A DNA stretch of 64,000 nt from Halomonas sp. 1513 (GTDB taxonomy: Bacteria; Pseudomonadota; Gammaproteobacteria; Pseudomonadales; Halomonadaceae): the NCBI GenBank assembly GCA_001971685.1, contig CP019326.1, positions 3,844,001 to 3,908,000 of the forward strand, read 5' to 3'. Shown piece after piece: positions 1 through 10,231 of the stretch. Position 1 is the stretch's first letter. Each line of letters begins with the position of its first letter. The notes beneath the pieces were generated by a model, which saw only the letters and a program-made list of their open reading frames with translations, searched no databases and was not told where the DNA came from. Both the position numbers and the translations under genes were made by a program.

Positions 1-802
1 AGTTGGCACTGCGGACGGTCAACTCGAGATCGTCTACGGGACGCAGCAGGATGGGATCGATATGATCCTCTTCCTCCTCCACTTCCTGTTCCTTGTCGGC
101 TTCCAGGTCGACGAACGCGCCCAACTGCTCCTGCAGGATGGTCGCGCTGCGACGGATCGCCTCTTCCGGATCCAGGGTGCCGTCGGTTTCCAGGTCGATG
201 ACCAGCTTGTCGAGGTCGGTACGCTGCTCGACACGCGCTGCTTCCACCGCGTAGGAAACCCGGCGAACGGGGCTGAAGGTCGCATCCAGCTGCAGGCGAC
301 CAATGGCCCGTGATTCGTCATCCGCACCAAGGCGGGTATCCGCCGGCTCATAGCCACGGCCGCGAGCGATCTTGAGCTGCATCTGCAGCTCTGCGCCCTC
401 GTTGACGTGGGCGATGACGTGCTCGGGGTTGACGATCTCGACGTCATGGTCGGTGGCGATGTCACCCGCGGTCACGACGGTCGGGCCCTGCTTGTTCAGC
501 GAGAGCACCGCCTCGTCGCGGCTGTGCATCTTGATCGCCACGTCCTTGAGGTTCAGGAGGATTTCGATGACGTCTTCCTGGACCCCCTCGATCGCACTGT
601 ACTCATGGTCGACACCGGCGATCTCGGCTTCCACCACGGCACAGCCGGGCATGGACGAGAGCAGGATGCGACGCAGAGCATTCCCCAGGGTGTGACCGAA
701 GCCGCGCTCGAACGGTTCGAGCACGATCTTCGCGTGGTGCGCGCTGATCTCTTCGACCTTGATATCGCGAGGACGGAGAAACTCTGTCACTGAACGCTGC
801 AT
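1..802 (-). CDS. rpoA: RNA polymerase alpha subunit (partial, C-terminus off the left edge)
   Basis: Alpha subunit of RNA polymerase; the N-terminal domain dimerises and nucleates beta/beta' assembly, and the C-terminal domain binds UP elements and activators. About 267 residues are visible from ATG at 802 ([12 protein letters not shown]). The dimerisation motif [15 protein letters not shown] is intact, an acidic linker follows, and the start of the C-terminal domain ([19 protein letters not shown]) runs off the edge. Family length is about 330, so roughly 60 residues are missing. It lies 81 bp after rpsD as the distal visible gene of the alpha operon; rplQ would be expected next. Confidence 0.97.
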   Translation of the reverse strand, partial: MQRSVTEFLRPRDIKVEEISAHHAKIVLEPFERGFGHTLGNALRRILLSSMPGCAVVEAEIAGVDHEYSAIEGVQEDVIEILLNLKDVAIKMHSRDEAVLSLNKQGPTVVTAGDIATDHDVEIVNPEHVIAHVNEGAELQMQLKIARGRGYEPADTRLGADDESRAIGRLQLDATFSPVRRVSYAVEAARVEQRTDLDKLVIDLETDGTLDPEEAIRRSATILQEQLGAFVDLEADKEQEVEEEEDHIDPILLRPVDDLELTVRSAN

Positions 803-883
803 ATGAACACCTTTCAGGCTGCCAAACGGATACTCGGTACTCTGCGCCGGGCCCTCGCGGACCCGGCATCACCCGCTGGGCGA

Positions 884-1504
884 TTACTTCGAGTACAGCT
901 CGACGATCAGGTTTTCGTTGATGTCGGCAGACAAGTCGCCACGTTCAGGCAGAGCCTTGAAAGTGCCTTCCATCTTCTTGGAGTCGACGTCGATCCATGC
1001 CACATCGCCGCGGTTGGCGGAGATCGCCAGTGCGGACTGGATGCGAGCCTGGTTCTTGGCCTTCTCACGAACGGACACCACGTCACCCGGCTTGACCTGG
1101 TAGGACGCCACGTTGACAGTCTTGCCATTGACGGAGATCGCCTTGTGGCTCACCAGCTGACGCGCTTCGGAGCGAGTCGAGCCAAAGCCCATGCGGTAGA
1201 CCACATTGTCCAGTCGGGATTCGAGCAGCTGCAGCAACACTTCGCCGGTCGCGCCCTTGATGCGGGCCGCTTCCTTGTAGTAGTTGCGGAACTGCTTTTC
1301 GAGCACGCCGTACATACGACGCACTTTCTGCTTCTCGCGAAGCTGCAAGCCGTAGTCGGAAAGACGCTGACGGCGCTGGCCGTGCACACCCGGAATCTGC
1401 TCGGATTTGCACTTTTTCTCGAAGGGAGTGACACCGCTCTTCAGAAAGAGGTCGGTGCCCTCACGACGAGACAGTTTGCACTTCGGTCCAATATAACGAG
1501 CCAT
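884..1504 (-). CDS. rpsD: 30S ribosomal protein S4
   Basis: Primary 16S-binding protein of the 30S body. At 206 aa it has the usual length, starting [20 protein letters not shown]. The N-terminal S4 region is followed by the S4 RNA-binding domain at about residues 95-155 ([11 protein letters not shown]...[10 protein letters not shown]). In enterobacteria S4 represses its own alpha operon; no S4 pseudoknot was established here. It sits 12 bp downstream of rpsK and is surely cotranscribed with rpsM, rpsK and rpoA. Confidence 0.98.
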   Translation of the reverse strand: MARYIGPKCKLSRREGTDLFLKSGVTPFEKKCKSEQIPGVHGQRRQRLSDYGLQLREKQKVRRMYGVLEKQFRNYYKEAARIKGATGEVLLQLLESRLDNVVYRMGFGSTRSEARQLVSHKAISVNGKTVNVASYQVKPGDVVSVREKAKNQARIQSALAISANRGDVAWIDVDSKKMEGTFKALPERGDLSADINENLIVELYSK

Positions 1505-1516
1505 GAATCTGTCTCC

Positions 1517-1903
1517 TTAAACGCGGCGTTTCTTCGGCGGACGGCAGCCGTTGTGGGGAACGGGCGTCGCGTCGGTGATGCTTTGCACGCGGAAACCGGC
1601 GGCGTTGAGCGCGCGCACGGCGGATTCACGGCCTGGACCGGGGCCCTTGACCAGCACGTCGACGTTTTTCACACCATACTCGGCTGCAGCAGTCGCTGCA
1701 CGTTCGCTTGCTACTTGAGCAGCGAACGGGGTGCTCTTGCGAGAACCACGAAAACCCGAACCACCGGCAGTCGCCCATGACAGAGCGTTGCCCTGGCGGT
1801 CTGTGATCGTCACGATCGTGTTGTTAAAAGAGGCATGGATGTGGGCAACCGCATCCACTACCTGCTTTTTCACCTTTTTACGGTTACTACGCGGGTTAGC
1901 CAT
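1517..1903 (-). CDS. rpsK: 30S ribosomal protein S11
   Basis: Platform protein of the 30S subunit, contacting the mRNA exit region and h23/h24. The 128 aa are full length; the family signature includes [19 protein letters not shown] near the N-terminus and the basic C-terminus ending [11 protein letters not shown]. It lies between rpsM (39 bp gap) and rpsD (12 bp gap) in the alpha operon order. Start ATG at 1903 with [15 protein letters not shown]. Confidence 0.98.
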   Translation of the reverse strand: MANPRSNRKKVKKQVVDAVAHIHASFNNTIVTITDRQGNALSWATAGGSGFRGSRKSTPFAAQVASERAATAAAEYGVKNVDVLVKGPGPGRESAVRALNAAGFRVQSITDATPVPHNGCRPPKKRRV

Positions 1904-1942
1904 GTTGATGTTTCTTCCTGTCTTAACGCCAGAACATGCGTG

Positions 1943-2299
1943 TTATTTGCGGATCGGCTTGCGCGGGCCCTTGCGGGTACGCGCATTGGTCTTGGTACGC
2001 TGACCACGCAGCGGAAGACCACGACGATGACGCAGACCACGGTAGCAACCCAAGTCCATGAGACGCTTGATATTCAGCGTCACATCACGACGAAGGTCAC
2101 CTTCTACGGTGTACTTGCCGACTTCAGAACGCAGGGTGTCCAGTTCTTCATTGGACAGGGCCTGGATCTTGGTGGTCGGCGCAATACCGGCTGCTGCACA
2201 GACTGCCTGTGCGCGAGTGCGGCCAATCCCGAAGATATAGGTCAGCGAGATCGCCGCATGCTTGTTGTCCGGGATATTGACGCCTGCAATACGGGCCAT
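1943..2299 (-). CDS. rpsM: 30S ribosomal protein S13
   Basis: 30S head protein contacting the P-site tRNA and bridge B1 to the large subunit. The 118 aa start [20 protein letters not shown]; the H2TH region ([19 protein letters not shown]) is followed by the [20 protein letters not shown] segment and a basic tail that reaches tRNA. It is the first gene of the alpha operon, preceded by a 124-nt spacer from rpmJ that holds a candidate promoter. Confidence 0.98.
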   Translation of the reverse strand: MARIAGVNIPDNKHAAISLTYIFGIGRTRAQAVCAAAGIAPTTKIQALSNEELDTLRSEVGKYTVEGDLRRDVTLNIKRLMDLGCYRGLRHRRGLPLRGQRTKTNARTRKGPRKPIRK

Positions 2300-2356
2300 C
2301 AGCTTACTCCGAAATTTGAGCGGCTTGCTCGATTAATCATCTACAAAAGGCGCAAC

Positions 2357-2385
2357 AGCATACCCCTTTCCCTCCTTGAGGGCAA
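2357..2385 (-). promoter_or_regulatory. Candidate sigma-70 promoter of the alpha operon
   Basis: On the minus strand TTGCCC (-35) and TATGCT (-10) are separated by exactly 17 nt in the rpmJ-rpsM spacer, about 58 nt before rpsM. The position fits an internal promoter for rpsM-rpsK-rpsD-rpoA. The -10 is imperfect, so this is a motif-level call. Confidence 0.5.
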
Positions 2386-2423
2386 GGGGCATGCCGGCAC
2401 CCGGTTGAATCACAGACCAGGGA

Positions 2424-2537
2424 TCAACCCTGGCGCTGCTTGTGCCGCGGTTCGATGCAGATGACGCGCACGGCGCCATTGCGTCGAATGATCTTGCAGT
2501 TACGGCACATTTTCTTTACGGAAGCTCGAACTTTCAT
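2424..2537 (-). CDS. rpmJ: 50S ribosomal protein L36
   Basis: Small 37-residue large-subunit protein read from ATG at 2537 to TGA at 2424. The sequence begins [20 protein letters not shown] and ends RHKQRQG. The zinc ligands C11, C14, C27 and H33 are all present, so this is the zinc-binding paralogue rather than the zinc-free form. It lies 28 bp downstream of secY, the canonical end of the spc operon. Confidence 0.96.
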   Translation of the reverse strand: MKVRASVKKMCRNCKIIRRNGAVRVICIEPRHKQRQG

Positions 2538-2565
2538 CGTTCTCTCCAAATCGCAACGGCGCGCC

Positions 2566-3897
2566 TCAGCGCATGATGCCGCCGCTACCGTAGCCTTTCA
2601 GGTTGGACTTCTTCATCACCGACTCGTACTGGTGCGACATGAGGTGCGACTGCACCTGGGCCATGAAGTCCATGATGACCACGACCACGATCAGAAGCGA
2701 GGTACCGCCGAAGAAGAACGGCACGTTCCAGGCCACGATCAGGAACTGGGGCATCAGGGAAACCGCAGTGATGTACAAGGCACCGAACAGGGTCAGACGG
2801 GTCATGACCTTGTCGACATAGCGAGCGGTCTGCTCGCCAGGGCGAATGCCCGGGAGGAAGGCCCCTGACTTCTTGAGGTTGTCAGCGACATCCTTGGGGT
2901 TGAAGACCAGCGCTGTGTAAAAGAAGCAGAAGAATATCACCGCCGCGCCGAAAAGCAAGATGTACAGCGGCTGTCCCGGCCCGAGGGCGAGTGACGCCGT
3001 CTGCAGCCAGTCCATTCCCTCGCCGGCGCTGACCCATTGGCCGAGCGAGGCGGGGAACAGCAGGATACTGGACGCGAAGATCGCCGGGATGACACCCGCC
3101 ATGTTGACCTTCAGCGGCAGATAGCTGCTCTGACCGGCATACATCTTGTTACCCACCTGGCGGCGCGGATAGTTCACCGTGATGCGGCGTTGGCCGCGCT
3201 CGATGAACACCACGAACGCCACCGTGGCGATACCCAGTACCGACAGCGCCAGCAGCGGCAGGACGTTCCAGGCACCTTCGTTGCGCGCCAGCTCGAAGGC
3301 CTGGCCCACAGCGCCCGGCAGGCCTGCGACGATCCCGGCAAAGATCAGCAGCGAGATGCCGTTGCCGATACCCTTCTCGGTGATCTGCTCCCCCAGCCAC
3401 ATCATGAACACGGCGCCAGCGACGAAGGTCGTCACCGCCGTGAAATAGAAGCTGAAGTCAGCGGTATAGGCAATGCCCTGGCCGGCCAGGCCGACGGACA
3501 TGCCGACCGCCTGGATGAAGGCCAACACCACCGTACCGTAGCGCGTGTACTGGCTGATCTTGCGACGGCCGGCCTCGCCTTCCTTCTTGAGCTGCTCAAG
3601 ATGGGGCGAGACAGCAGTCATAAGCTGCATGATGATCGACGCCGAGATGTACGGCATGATGCCGAGGGCGAAGATACTCATGCGCTCCAGGGCACCGCCC
3701 GAGAACATGTTGAACATGCCCAGAATGGTGCCCTGCTGCTCCCTGAACAAGGCAGCAAGCTGGTCAGGATTGATACCGGGCACGGGGATGTGGGCACCGA
3801 TCCGGTACACCACAATGGCGAGGAGCACGAAGCGCAGACGCGCCCACAGTTCACCCAGACCGCTGCCCATCGCCGGCATTTTTCCTGACTTAGCCAT
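2566..3897 (-). CDS. secY: Preprotein translocase subunit SecY
   Basis: Channel-forming subunit of the Sec translocon in the inner membrane, partnering SecE (encoded at 29.3-29.7 kb here) and SecG. The 443 aa carry about ten membrane segments; recognisable blocks are [13 protein letters not shown] near residue 35, the plug-proximal [22 protein letters not shown], and [19 protein letters not shown] in the cytosolic C-terminal half. Its ATG (3897) directly abuts the rplO stop (3898-3900) with no spacing, implying tight translational coupling. Confidence 0.98.
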   Translation of the reverse strand: MAKSGKMPAMGSGLGELWARLRFVLLAIVVYRIGAHIPVPGINPDQLAALFREQQGTILGMFNMFSGGALERMSIFALGIMPYISASIIMQLMTAVSPHLEQLKKEGEAGRRKISQYTRYGTVVLAFIQAVGMSVGLAGQGIAYTADFSFYFTAVTTFVAGAVFMMWLGEQITEKGIGNGISLLIFAGIVAGLPGAVGQAFELARNEGAWNVLPLLALSVLGIATVAFVVFIERGQRRITVNYPRRQVGNKMYAGQSSYLPLKVNMAGVIPAIFASSILLFPASLGQWVSAGEGMDWLQTASLALGPGQPLYILLFGAAVIFFCFFYTALVFNPKDVADNLKKSGAFLPGIRPGEQTARYVDKVMTRLTLFGALYITAVSLMPQFLIVAWNVPFFFGGTSLLIVVVVIMDFMAQVQSHLMSHQYESVMKKSNLKGYGSGGIMR

Positions 3898-4332
3898 TTA
3901 GTCCTCTACCTTGCCGCCGGCGGCTTCGATCGCGGCACGGGCACCCTTGGTGACCTTGATGCCGCGGACGGTAACCGCCTTGTTCAGTTCGCCGGAGAGC
4001 ATCACCTTGGCATGCTGCGTGGCGTCCTTGATCACGTTGGCCTGCTTCAAGGTCTCCAGGGTGATCTCGCCACCCTCGACCTTGGCCAGCTCGGCCAGAC
4101 GTACTTCTTCAGACACCAGCGACTTCATGGAGGTGAAGCCGAACTTCGGCAGCCGACGCTGCAGCGGCATCTGGCCGCCCTCGAAACCGGGCTTGACCGT
4201 GCCACCGCTGCGCGACTTCTGACCCTTGTGGCCACGGCCGCCGGTCTTGCCCAGACCGGAGCCGATGCCACGGCCGACGCGCTTCTCGGCGTGCTTGGAG
4301 CCCGGTGCCGGGCTCAGGCTATTGAGTTTCAT
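3898..4332 (-). CDS. rplO: 50S ribosomal protein L15
   Basis: Late-assembling 50S protein near the peptidyl-transferase region. The 144 aa have the glycine/arginine-rich N-terminus ([20 protein letters not shown]) and the globular C-terminal domain ending [21 protein letters not shown]-like. It lies 3 bp after rpmD and immediately abuts secY, the standard spc order rpmD-rplO-secY. Confidence 0.98.
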   Translation of the reverse strand: MKLNSLSPAPGSKHAEKRVGRGIGSGLGKTGGRGHKGQKSRSGGTVKPGFEGGQMPLQRRLPKFGFTSMKSLVSEEVRLAELAKVEGGEITLETLKQANVIKDATQHAKVMLSGELNKAVTVRGIKVTKGARAAIEAAGGKVED

Positions 4333-4335
4333 GGA

Positions 4336-4518
4336 TTACTCTCCCTCAACGCGCACAAGGTAGTTAACCTTGTGGATCATGCCGCGTACGGCAGGGGTGT
4401 CTTCCAGTTCGACCGAGTGTCCAATGCGGCGCAGCCCCAGGCCCTTCATGGTGGCCTTGTGCTTGGGCAGGATGCCGATGGAACTACGGATCTGGGTAAC
4501 CTTGAGTGTTGCTGCCAT
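4336..4518 (-). CDS. rpmD: 50S ribosomal protein L30
   Basis: Short 60-aa ferredoxin-like fold protein of the large subunit. The family core is clear: [20 protein letters not shown] followed by [20 protein letters not shown]. It is packed 6 bp after rpsE and 3 bp before rplO. Length matches the bacterial short form. Confidence 0.97.
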   Translation of the reverse strand: MAATLKVTQIRSSIGILPKHKATMKGLGLRRIGHSVELEDTPAVRGMIHKVNYLVRVEGE

Positions 4519-4524
4519 GGTGTC

Positions 4525-5025
4525 TTACCCCGTGATCGCTTCGACAGACAGGCCGCGCTTGGCGGCGATGTCGTCCGGAGACTGCATGGAGGAGAGACCG
4601 TTGATGGTCGCACGCACCACGTTCACCGGGTTGGTGGATCCGTAGCACTTGGCCAGGACGTCGTGGACGCCGGCCAGCTCGAGCACGGAGCGCATGGCAC
4701 CACCGGCGATGATCCCGGTACCCTCGGAGGCCGGCTGCATGAATACCTTGGAGGCGCCGTGACGGGCCTTCACCGGGTACTGCAGCGTGTGGCCGCTGAG
4801 GCTGACCTTGATCATGTTGCGGCGCGCCTGGTCCATGGCCTTCTGGATCGCGACCGGCACTTCACGTGCCTTGCCGCGACCGAAGCCGACACGACCATTG
4901 CCATCGCCAACGACGGTCAGAGCGGTGAAACCGAAGATACGGCCACCCTTGACCACCTTGGCGACACGGTTGACCTGCACGAGCTTCTCTTGCAGATCAC
5001 CGTTGTTCTGTTCGTTCTTCGCCAT
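4525..5025 (-). CDS. rpsE: 30S ribosomal protein S5
   Basis: 30S protein at the mRNA entry channel that influences decoding fidelity. The 166 aa include the N-terminal double-stranded RNA-binding fold ([19 protein letters not shown]) with the loop [20 protein letters not shown], and the C-terminal domain with [19 protein letters not shown]. It lies 12 bp after rplR in spc order. No ram-type change was evident by eye. Confidence 0.98.
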   Translation of the reverse strand: MAKNEQNNGDLQEKLVQVNRVAKVVKGGRIFGFTALTVVGDGNGRVGFGRGKAREVPVAIQKAMDQARRNMIKVSLSGHTLQYPVKARHGASKVFMQPASEGTGIIAGGAMRSVLELAGVHDVLAKCYGSTNPVNVVRATINGLSSMQSPDDIAAKRGLSVEAITG

Positions 5026-5037
5026 CGTAAAAACCCT

Positions 5038-5388
5038 TTAGAATTCCAGGCCGCCTTCACGAGCGGCGTCGGCCAGGGCCTTGACACGACCGTGGTACTT
5101 GAAACCAGCCCGGTCGAAGGCAACCTGAGTGATGCCCGCTTCCTTAGCGCGCTCGGCAATCAGTGCACCGACCTTGGCGGCCGCGTCTGAGTTCCCGGTC
5201 GCACCCTCACGCAGGGCCTTATCCAGCGTCGAAGCACTGGCCAGGACCTTACCACCATCCGGCGAGATGATCTGCGCATAGATGTGGCGGGGGGTACGGT
5301 TTACGCACAGGCGGAACACGCCCAGCTCGCGAATCTTGGCGCGAGCGCGGCGGGCACGACGGAGACGAGATTCTTTCTTCGCGTTCAT
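5038..5388 (-). CDS. rplR: 50S ribosomal protein L18
   Basis: Binds 5S rRNA together with L5 and L25 to form the central protuberance. The 116 aa start [20 protein letters not shown] with the basic 5S-binding N-terminus, then [20 protein letters not shown] and the C-terminal [20 protein letters not shown] block. It is 9 bp downstream of rplF and part of spc. Confidence 0.98.
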   Translation of the reverse strand: MNAKKESRLRRARRARAKIRELGVFRLCVNRTPRHIYAQIISPDGGKVLASASTLDKALREGATGNSDAAAKVGALIAERAKEAGITQVAFDRAGFKYHGRVKALADAAREGGLEF

Positions 5389-5397
5389 AACCCTGCC

Positions 5398-5928
5398 TTA
5401 CTTCTTCTTGGCTTCTTTGCGGCGGACTTGCTCATCGCCGTACCGGATACCCTTGCCCTTATAGGGCTCGGGCGGACGGAAGGCGCGGATTTCCGCGGCG
5501 ACCTGGCCGAGCTGCTGCTTGTTCGCGCTCTTCAGCACGATCACGGTGTTCTTCGGTGTTTCCACCGAGACACCTTCCGGCAGCGTGTATTCGACCGGGT
5601 GGGAGAAGCCGAGTGTCAGGTTGAGCGTCTTGCCACTTGCCTGGGCACGATAGCCGACGCCATTGATCTCGAGGGACTTGGTGAAGCCCTCGCTTACACC
5701 GGTGACCATGTTCTGGACCAGTGCACGGGTAGTGCCGGCCATCGCCCAGCTCTTGGCGGACTCGCTCGGCGCGAAGGTCAGTTGACCCTCTTCCTGTCCG
5801 ATGGTCACGTCGCCATGAACGCTCATGGACAGCGTGCCTTGAGCGCCCTTGACGGACAGCTGGTCGCCGTCGAGTTTTGCCTCGACGCCGCTGGGCAATT
5901 TAACCGGATATTTGGCTACGCGGGACAT
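5398..5928 (-). CDS. rplF: 50S ribosomal protein L6
   Basis: Large-subunit protein near the sarcin-ricin loop and the EF-G site. The 176 aa form two repeated L6 folds; the N-terminal [20 protein letters not shown] and the C-terminal signature [20 protein letters not shown] followed by a lysine tail are present. It is 9 bp after rpsH. Confidence 0.98.
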   Translation of the reverse strand: MSRVAKYPVKLPSGVEAKLDGDQLSVKGAQGTLSMSVHGDVTIGQEEGQLTFAPSESAKSWAMAGTTRALVQNMVTGVSEGFTKSLEINGVGYRAQASGKTLNLTLGFSHPVEYTLPEGVSVETPKNTVIVLKSANKQQLGQVAAEIRAFRPPEPYKGKGIRYGDEQVRRKEAKKK

Positions 5929-5937
5929 TCCAAACTC

Positions 5938-6330
5938 CTAGAATACGGTGCAGATGACTTCGCCACCGACACCAGCCTGACGAGCCGCACGATCGGTCAT
6001 CACGCCATTAGAGGTGGAAACGATCGCAATACCCAGGCCATCGGCGACTTTCGGCAGTGCGTCCTTGCCCTTGTACTGGCGCAGGGACGGCTTTGACACC
6101 CGCTGAATGTGCTCGATGACGGCCTTGCCCTCGAAATACTTGAGGGTCACGGTCAGCTCGGGCTTGGTACCTTCAGCGACGGCGAAGTCGTTGATGTAGC
6201 CCTCTTCCTTCAGTACGCGGGCCACCTCGACCTTCAGCTTGGAGGACGGCATGGTGACCGTCTCCTTGGTGGCCATCTGCGCATTGCGGATACGAGTGAA
6301 CATATCCGCCAGCGTATCTTGCATGCTCAT
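5938..6330 (-). CDS. rpsH: 30S ribosomal protein S8
   Basis: Central-domain 16S binder and, in E. coli, the translational repressor of the spc operon. The 130 aa start [18 protein letters not shown]; the C-terminal signature [20 protein letters not shown] and the terminal GGEVICTVF are intact. Two in-frame ATGs (MSM) make the start ambiguous by two codons. It lies 31 bp after rpsN. Confidence 0.98.
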   Translation of the reverse strand: MSMQDTLADMFTRIRNAQMATKETVTMPSSKLKVEVARVLKEEGYINDFAVAEGTKPELTVTLKYFEGKAVIEHIQRVSKPSLRQYKGKDALPKVADGLGIAIVSTSNGVMTDRAARQAGVGGEVICTVF

Positions 6331-6361
6331 TACGTTGCGCTCCTGATGATTCTGCGTGGCG

Positions 6362-6667
6362 TTACCAGCTGGACTTCTTCAGCCCAGGGACATCGCCCCG
6401 CATGGCGGCTTCACGCAGCTTGTTGCGGCCGAGGCCGAACTTGTTGTAGAAACCGTGCGGACGGCCGGTGATACGGCAGCGGTTACGCTGACGCACCGGG
6501 CTCGAGTCGCGCGGCAGCTGCTGCAGCTTGAGCTGCGCGTCGAAGCGCTCTTCGTCGGAAGCGTTCACGTCGTTAATGATGGCCTTAAGCTCGGCACGCT
6601 TGGCGGCGTACTTCGCGACCAGCTTGGTACGCTTGAGCTCACGCTCTACCATGCTTTTCTTTGCCAT
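6362..6667 (-). CDS. rpsN: 30S ribosomal protein S14 (zinc-free form)
   Basis: 30S head protein. At 101 aa this is the long, zinc-free S14 type; the CxxC pair of the short form is absent. The conserved block [20 protein letters not shown] and the C-terminal [18 protein letters not shown] are clear. It sits in the usual place between rplE and rpsH. Confidence 0.98.
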   Translation of the reverse strand: MAKKSMVERELKRTKLVAKYAAKRAELKAIINDVNASDEERFDAQLKLQQLPRDSSPVRQRNRCRITGRPHGFYNKFGLGRNKLREAAMRGDVPGLKKSSW

Positions 6668-6677
6668 GATCCCACCC

Positions 6678-7217
6678 TTATTTCTTGAACGGGAAGTTCA
6701 GCGCGCTCAGCAGCGCACGACCTTCTTCATCGGTGTTGGCAGTGGTGGTGATGGTGACGTCCAGACCACGGATCCGATCGATCTTATCATATTCGATCTC
6801 CGGGAAGATGATCTGCTCACGCACCCCCATCGAGTAGTTGCCACGACCGTCGAAGGACTTCGGGTTGAGACCACGGAAGTCACGTACGCGGGGGATCGCG
6901 ATATTCACCAGGCGGTCCAGGAAGTCCCACATGCGCGCACTGCGCAGTGTGACCTTGATACCAATGGGCCAGCCTTCACGCACCTTGAAGCCCGCGATGG
7001 ACTTGCGTGCCTTGGTGACCATCGGCTTCTGACCGGAGAGCTTCTCCAGGTCGCCGACGGCATTTTCGATCAGCTTTTTATCGCTGGTCGCTTCGCCGAT
7101 ACCCATGTTGAGGGTCACCTTGGTGATCCGGGGTACCTGCATAACGTTGGCGTAGCTGAACTGCTCTTTGAGTTGAGCCACCACCTCGTTCTGATAACGT
7201 TCTTTCAAGTTCGCCAT
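6678..7217 (-). CDS. rplE: 50S ribosomal protein L5
   Basis: 5S rRNA-binding protein of the central protuberance that contacts P-site tRNA. The 179 aa contain [17 protein letters not shown], the loop [20 protein letters not shown] and the C-terminal [20 protein letters not shown]. It lies 18 bp after rplX and 10 bp before rpsN. Confidence 0.98.
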   Translation of the reverse strand: MANLKERYQNEVVAQLKEQFSYANVMQVPRITKVTLNMGIGEATSDKKLIENAVGDLEKLSGQKPMVTKARKSIAGFKVREGWPIGIKVTLRSARMWDFLDRLVNIAIPRVRDFRGLNPKSFDGRGNYSMGVREQIIFPEIEYDKIDRIRGLDVTITTTANTDEEGRALLSALNFPFKK

Positions 7218-7235
7218 TTTGCTACCCGACTCGCG

Positions 7236-7550
7236 TTAGGCGTCGATCTGCGTCTGCGTCGACTTGTAGATACGTACCTTGGTACCGTCTTCCTTCACCT
7301 GGAAGCCGACGCGATCCGCCTTACCGGTCTCCGAATTGAAGATGGCTACGTTGGACGCGTGAATCGGAGCCTCGCGCTCGACGATACCGCCCTGATTGCC
7401 CGCCATGGGATTGGGCTTGGTGTGACGCTTGATCATGTTCACACCGGACACCACGAAGCGGTTTTCGAGAACCCGCTTAACGGTGCCACGCTTGCCCTTA
7501 TCCTTGCCGGCGATGACGATCACTTCGTCATCACGTTTGATCTTTTGCAT
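7236..7550 (-). CDS. rplX: 50S ribosomal protein L24
   Basis: Assembly initiator of the 50S subunit near the exit tunnel. The 104 aa begin with a KOW motif ([20 protein letters not shown]) and continue with [16 protein letters not shown]. It is the second gene of the spc operon, 14 bp after rplN. Confidence 0.97.
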   Translation of the reverse strand: MQKIKRDDEVIVIAGKDKGKRGTVKRVLENRFVVSGVNMIKRHTKPNPMAGNQGGIVEREAPIHASNVAIFNSETGKADRVGFQVKEDGTKVRIYKSTQTQIDA

Positions 7551-7564
7551 ATCCGCCTCGCTCC

Positions 7565-7936
7565 TTACAGCACTTCAGGCGCCAAGGAAATGATCTTCAT
7601 GAACTTTTCATTACGAAGTTCACGAGTGACCGGCCCAAAAATACGGGTTCCGATCGGCTGCTCGTTGGTGTTGTTCAACAGAACCGCCGCATTTCCATCG
7701 AAGCGGATCAGCGAACCGTCGGGACGACGGACGCCACTGCGGGTGCGAACGACCACTGCCTTGAGGACCTGGCCTTTCTTGACCTTGCCCCGCGGAATGG
7801 CTTCTTTCACCGTTACCTTAATGACATCACCCACGCGGGCGTAGCGACGGTGTGAACCGCCCAGCACCTTGATGCATTGCACCCGGCGCGCTCCGCTGTT
7901 GTCGGCGACATCCAGCATTGTCTGAGTCTGAATCAT
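7565..7936 (-). CDS. rplN: 50S ribosomal protein L14
   Basis: Large-subunit protein forming bridges to the 30S. The 123-aa protein starts [20 protein letters not shown], a near-invariant family N-terminus, and ends with [20 protein letters not shown]. It opens the spc operon, 54 bp after rpsQ. I saw no convincing separate promoter in that short spacer, so spc may be read through from the S10 operon. Confidence 0.98.
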   Translation of the reverse strand: MIQTQTMLDVADNSGARRVQCIKVLGGSHRRYARVGDVIKVTVKEAIPRGKVKKGQVLKAVVVRTRSGVRRPDGSLIRFDGNAAVLLNNTNEQPIGTRIFGPVTRELRNEKFMKIISLAPEVL

Positions 7937-7990
7937 CGGTTTTCTCCAAACCTAATCTGACTGCACTGGTTTCGAAGGCGCTTGCCGAGC

Positions 7991-8251
7991 CTAGCCCTTG
8001 GCTTGCTCGACCACCTCGACCAACGTCCAGGCTTTCTTCTTGGACAGGGGACGCGATTCCTGAATGGAAACGGTGTCGCCGTCCTTAGCCTGATTCGCCT
8101 CGTCATGGGCGTGCAGCTTGGTGGAGCGCTTCATGTACTTACCGTAGATCGGGTGACGCTCGCGGCGCTCGATCATCACGACGATGGACTTGTCCATCTT
8201 GTCGCTCACCACCTTGCCGGTGAGCGTACGGGCTTTCTTTTCTTCGGCCAT
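7991..8251 (-). CDS. rpsQ: 30S ribosomal protein S17
   Basis: OB-fold 16S-binding protein of the 30S body. I start it at ATG 8251 ([20 protein letters not shown], 86 aa) because an AGGTGA ribosome-binding site lies 5 nt upstream and this matches the usual N-terminus. A GTG three codons earlier (8260) would overlap rpmC and is the alternative. The motif [17 protein letters not shown] ends the protein. It is the last gene of the S10 operon. Confidence 0.95.
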   Translation of the reverse strand: MAEEKKARTLTGKVVSDKMDKSIVVMIERRERHPIYGKYMKRSTKLHAHDEANQAKDGDTVSIQESRPLSKKKAWTLVEVVEQAKG

Positions 8252-8252
8252 C

Positions 8253-8444
8253 TCAGTCACCTGCCTTCTCGTTGAGCACAGTCTTCACGCGGGCAATATC
8301 CCGACGGACCTGCTTGAGCAGATGAGTCTGGCTCAGTTGGCCGGTGGCCTTCTGCATGCGCAGGTTGAACTGCTCGCGGAGGAGTTCGAAGAGCTGCTCG
8401 TTGAGCTCTTCTACTGACTTTTCACGAATTTCCTGGGCTTTCAT
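8253..8444 (-). CDS. rpmC: 50S ribosomal protein L29
   Basis: Two-helix protein at the tunnel exit, part of the docking site for the signal recognition particle and trigger factor. The 63 aa start [20 protein letters not shown]. The ATG overlaps the rplP stop by one base (TGATG), a coupling arrangement. A GTG one codon upstream is less likely because it breaks the conserved N-terminus. Confidence 0.96.
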   Translation of the reverse strand: MKAQEIREKSVEELNEQLFELLREQFNLRMQKATGQLSQTHLLKQVRRDIARVKTVLNEKAGD

Positions 8445-8857
8445 CACATCACCGTCCGTTTCACAAAGGTGGTGGAGACCGGAAACTTCTGAGCGGCCAG
8501 GCTGAACGCCTCGCGTGCCAGCTCTTCAGAAACGCCTTCGATCTCGTACAGGACACGGCCTGGCTGGATCTGTGCGACCCAATACTCGACCGAGCCCTTC
8601 CCCTTACCCATACGGACTTCCAGGGGCTTCTTGGAGATCGGCTTGTCCGGGAACACGCGGATCCAGATCTTGCCACCACGCTTCACATGACGGCTGATGG
8701 CACGACGACCCGCTTCGATCTGGCGGGCGGTGACGCGACCGCGACCGGTGGCCTTGAGGCCATACTCACCGAAACTCACCTTGCTTCCGCGATGCGCCAG
8801 ACCACGGTTGCGGCCTTTCTGCATCTTGCGGAACTTCATACGCTTGGGTTGTAACAT
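8444..8857 (-). CDS. rplP: 50S ribosomal protein L16
   Basis: Large-subunit protein near the A-site tRNA elbow. The 137 aa begin [20 protein letters not shown]; the conserved segment [20 protein letters not shown] is present. Its stop codon overlaps rpmC and it lies 15 bp after rpsC, standard S10 order. Confidence 0.98.
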   Translation of the reverse strand: MLQPKRMKFRKMQKGRNRGLAHRGSKVSFGEYGLKATGRGRVTARQIEAGRRAISRHVKRGGKIWIRVFPDKPISKKPLEVRMGKGKGSVEYWVAQIQPGRVLYEIEGVSEELAREAFSLAAQKFPVSTTFVKRTVM

Positions 8858-8872
8858 CGATTCGCTCTCCCC

Positions 8873-9571
8873 TTACCTGGAACCTTTCTTCTTGGAGGGC
8901 GCGTTCGTCGGCTGCTTAGCCTTGGCGCGAACCTCTTCGATGCCCCCGAGGATTTCACCCTTGAAGACCCAGACCTTGACACCGATGATGCCGTAGGTGG
9001 TCTTGGCTTCGTAGGTGGCGTAGTCGATGTCCGCACGCAGGGTGTGCAGCGGCACACGGCCTTCGCGGTACCACTCGGTACGTGCGATTTCCGCACCGCC
9101 GAGACGACCGGACAGCATCACCTTGATGCCGCCTGCGCCGAGGCGCATGGCGTTCTGCACGGAACGCTTCATGGCGCGACGGAACATCACCCGGCGCTCG
9201 AGCTGGCCGGCAATGTTCTGCGCGACGAGCTGGGCGTCGAGTTCCGGCTTGCGGACCTCTTCGATGTTGACGTGCACCGGCACACCCATCATCTGGGTGA
9301 CGTCGCGACGCAGCTTGTCGACGTCCTCACCCTTCTTGCCAATCACGATGCCCGGACGGGCAGTGTGAATGGTGATACGGGCGTTGTTCGCCGGACGCTC
9401 GATGTGGATGCGGCTCACGGACGCATTCTTCAGACGCTCCTCGAGGAAGCGACGCACTTCGAGATCGTTGTTCAGCTTGTCGGCATAGGCACCGCGCTCG
9501 GCGTACCACACCGAGGTATGGTCTTTGACGATACCCAGCCGAATACCTGTCGGATTTACTTTCTGACCCAT
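8873..9571 (-). CDS. rpsC: 30S ribosomal protein S3
   Basis: 30S head protein at the mRNA entry site with helicase-like function. The 232 aa start [20 protein letters not shown]; the KH domain follows ([20 protein letters not shown], about residues 66-85), then the C-terminal S3 fold ending in a lysine tail SKKKGSR. It lies 11 bp after rplV. Confidence 0.98.
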   Translation of the reverse strand: MGQKVNPTGIRLGIVKDHTSVWYAERGAYADKLNNDLEVRRFLEERLKNASVSRIHIERPANNARITIHTARPGIVIGKKGEDVDKLRRDVTQMMGVPVHVNIEEVRKPELDAQLVAQNIAGQLERRVMFRRAMKRSVQNAMRLGAGGIKVMLSGRLGGAEIARTEWYREGRVPLHTLRADIDYATYEAKTTYGIIGVKVWVFKGEILGGIEEVRAKAKQPTNAPSKKKGSR

Positions 9572-9582
9572 CTGGTCGACTC

Positions 9583-9915
9583 CTACTTCTCGGCTACCTT
9601 GACGGTGATGTGGCAGGTGCGCTTCAAGATACGATCCGCACGGCCTTTGGCGCGCGGCTGGATGCGCTTGAGCGTCATGCCCTCATCGACACAGATGGTC
9701 GAGACACGCAGCTCGTCGATGTCCATGCCGTTGTTTTCTTCCGCATTCGCGATGGCGGACTGAAGCACTTTCTTGACCAGCTTGGCAGCCTTCTTCGGTG
9801 AGAAGGTCAGCAGGTCAATAGCTTCGGCGACCGGTTTACCGCGCACCTGGTCAGCCACCAAACGGGCCTTCTGGGCGGATAAACGAGCGCCACGCAGCTT
9901 AGCTGTGACTTCCAT
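9583..9915 (-). CDS. rplV: 50S ribosomal protein L22
   Basis: Tunnel-lining protein whose long beta hairpin forms part of the exit constriction. The 110 aa include [20 protein letters not shown] and the tunnel hairpin with [20 protein letters not shown], showing no deletion of the kind linked to macrolide resistance. It is 18 bp after rpsS. Confidence 0.98.
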   Translation of the reverse strand: MEVTAKLRGARLSAQKARLVADQVRGKPVAEAIDLLTFSPKKAAKLVKKVLQSAIANAEENNGMDIDELRVSTICVDEGMTLKRIQPRAKGRADRILKRTCHITVKVAEK

Positions 9916-9933
9916 CTCTCAATCCTCTCTGGC

Positions 9934-10209
9934 TTACCGTTTGGCTTTCTTGTCCGCCGCATGACCGCGATAAGTGCGGGTGGCAGCGAATTCGCCCAGC
10001 TTGTGGCCAACCATTTCCTCGGAGACATGCACCGGGACGTGTTGGCGACCGTTATGGACTGCAATGGTGAGGCCCACCATGTTCGGCAGGATCATGGAGC
10101 GACGCGACCAGGTCTTGATCGGTTTGCGGTCGCTCTTCTCCACTGCAGCCTCAACCTTCTTCAGCAGATGAAGGTCGATAAAAGGACCTTTCTTCAGTGA
10201 ACGTGGCAC
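9934..10209 (-). CDS. rpsS: 30S ribosomal protein S19
   Basis: 30S head protein that pairs with S13 at the intersubunit bridge. The 91 aa start [20 protein letters not shown] and carry the diagnostic [20 protein letters not shown] and [20 protein letters not shown]. It lies 22 bp after rplB. Confidence 0.98.
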   Translation of the reverse strand: MPRSLKKGPFIDLHLLKKVEAAVEKSDRKPIKTWSRRSMILPNMVGLTIAVHNGRQHVPVHVSEEMVGHKLGEFAATRTYRGHAADKKAKR

Positions 10210-10231
10210 AGCCGTTACCCCTTAATGTGTG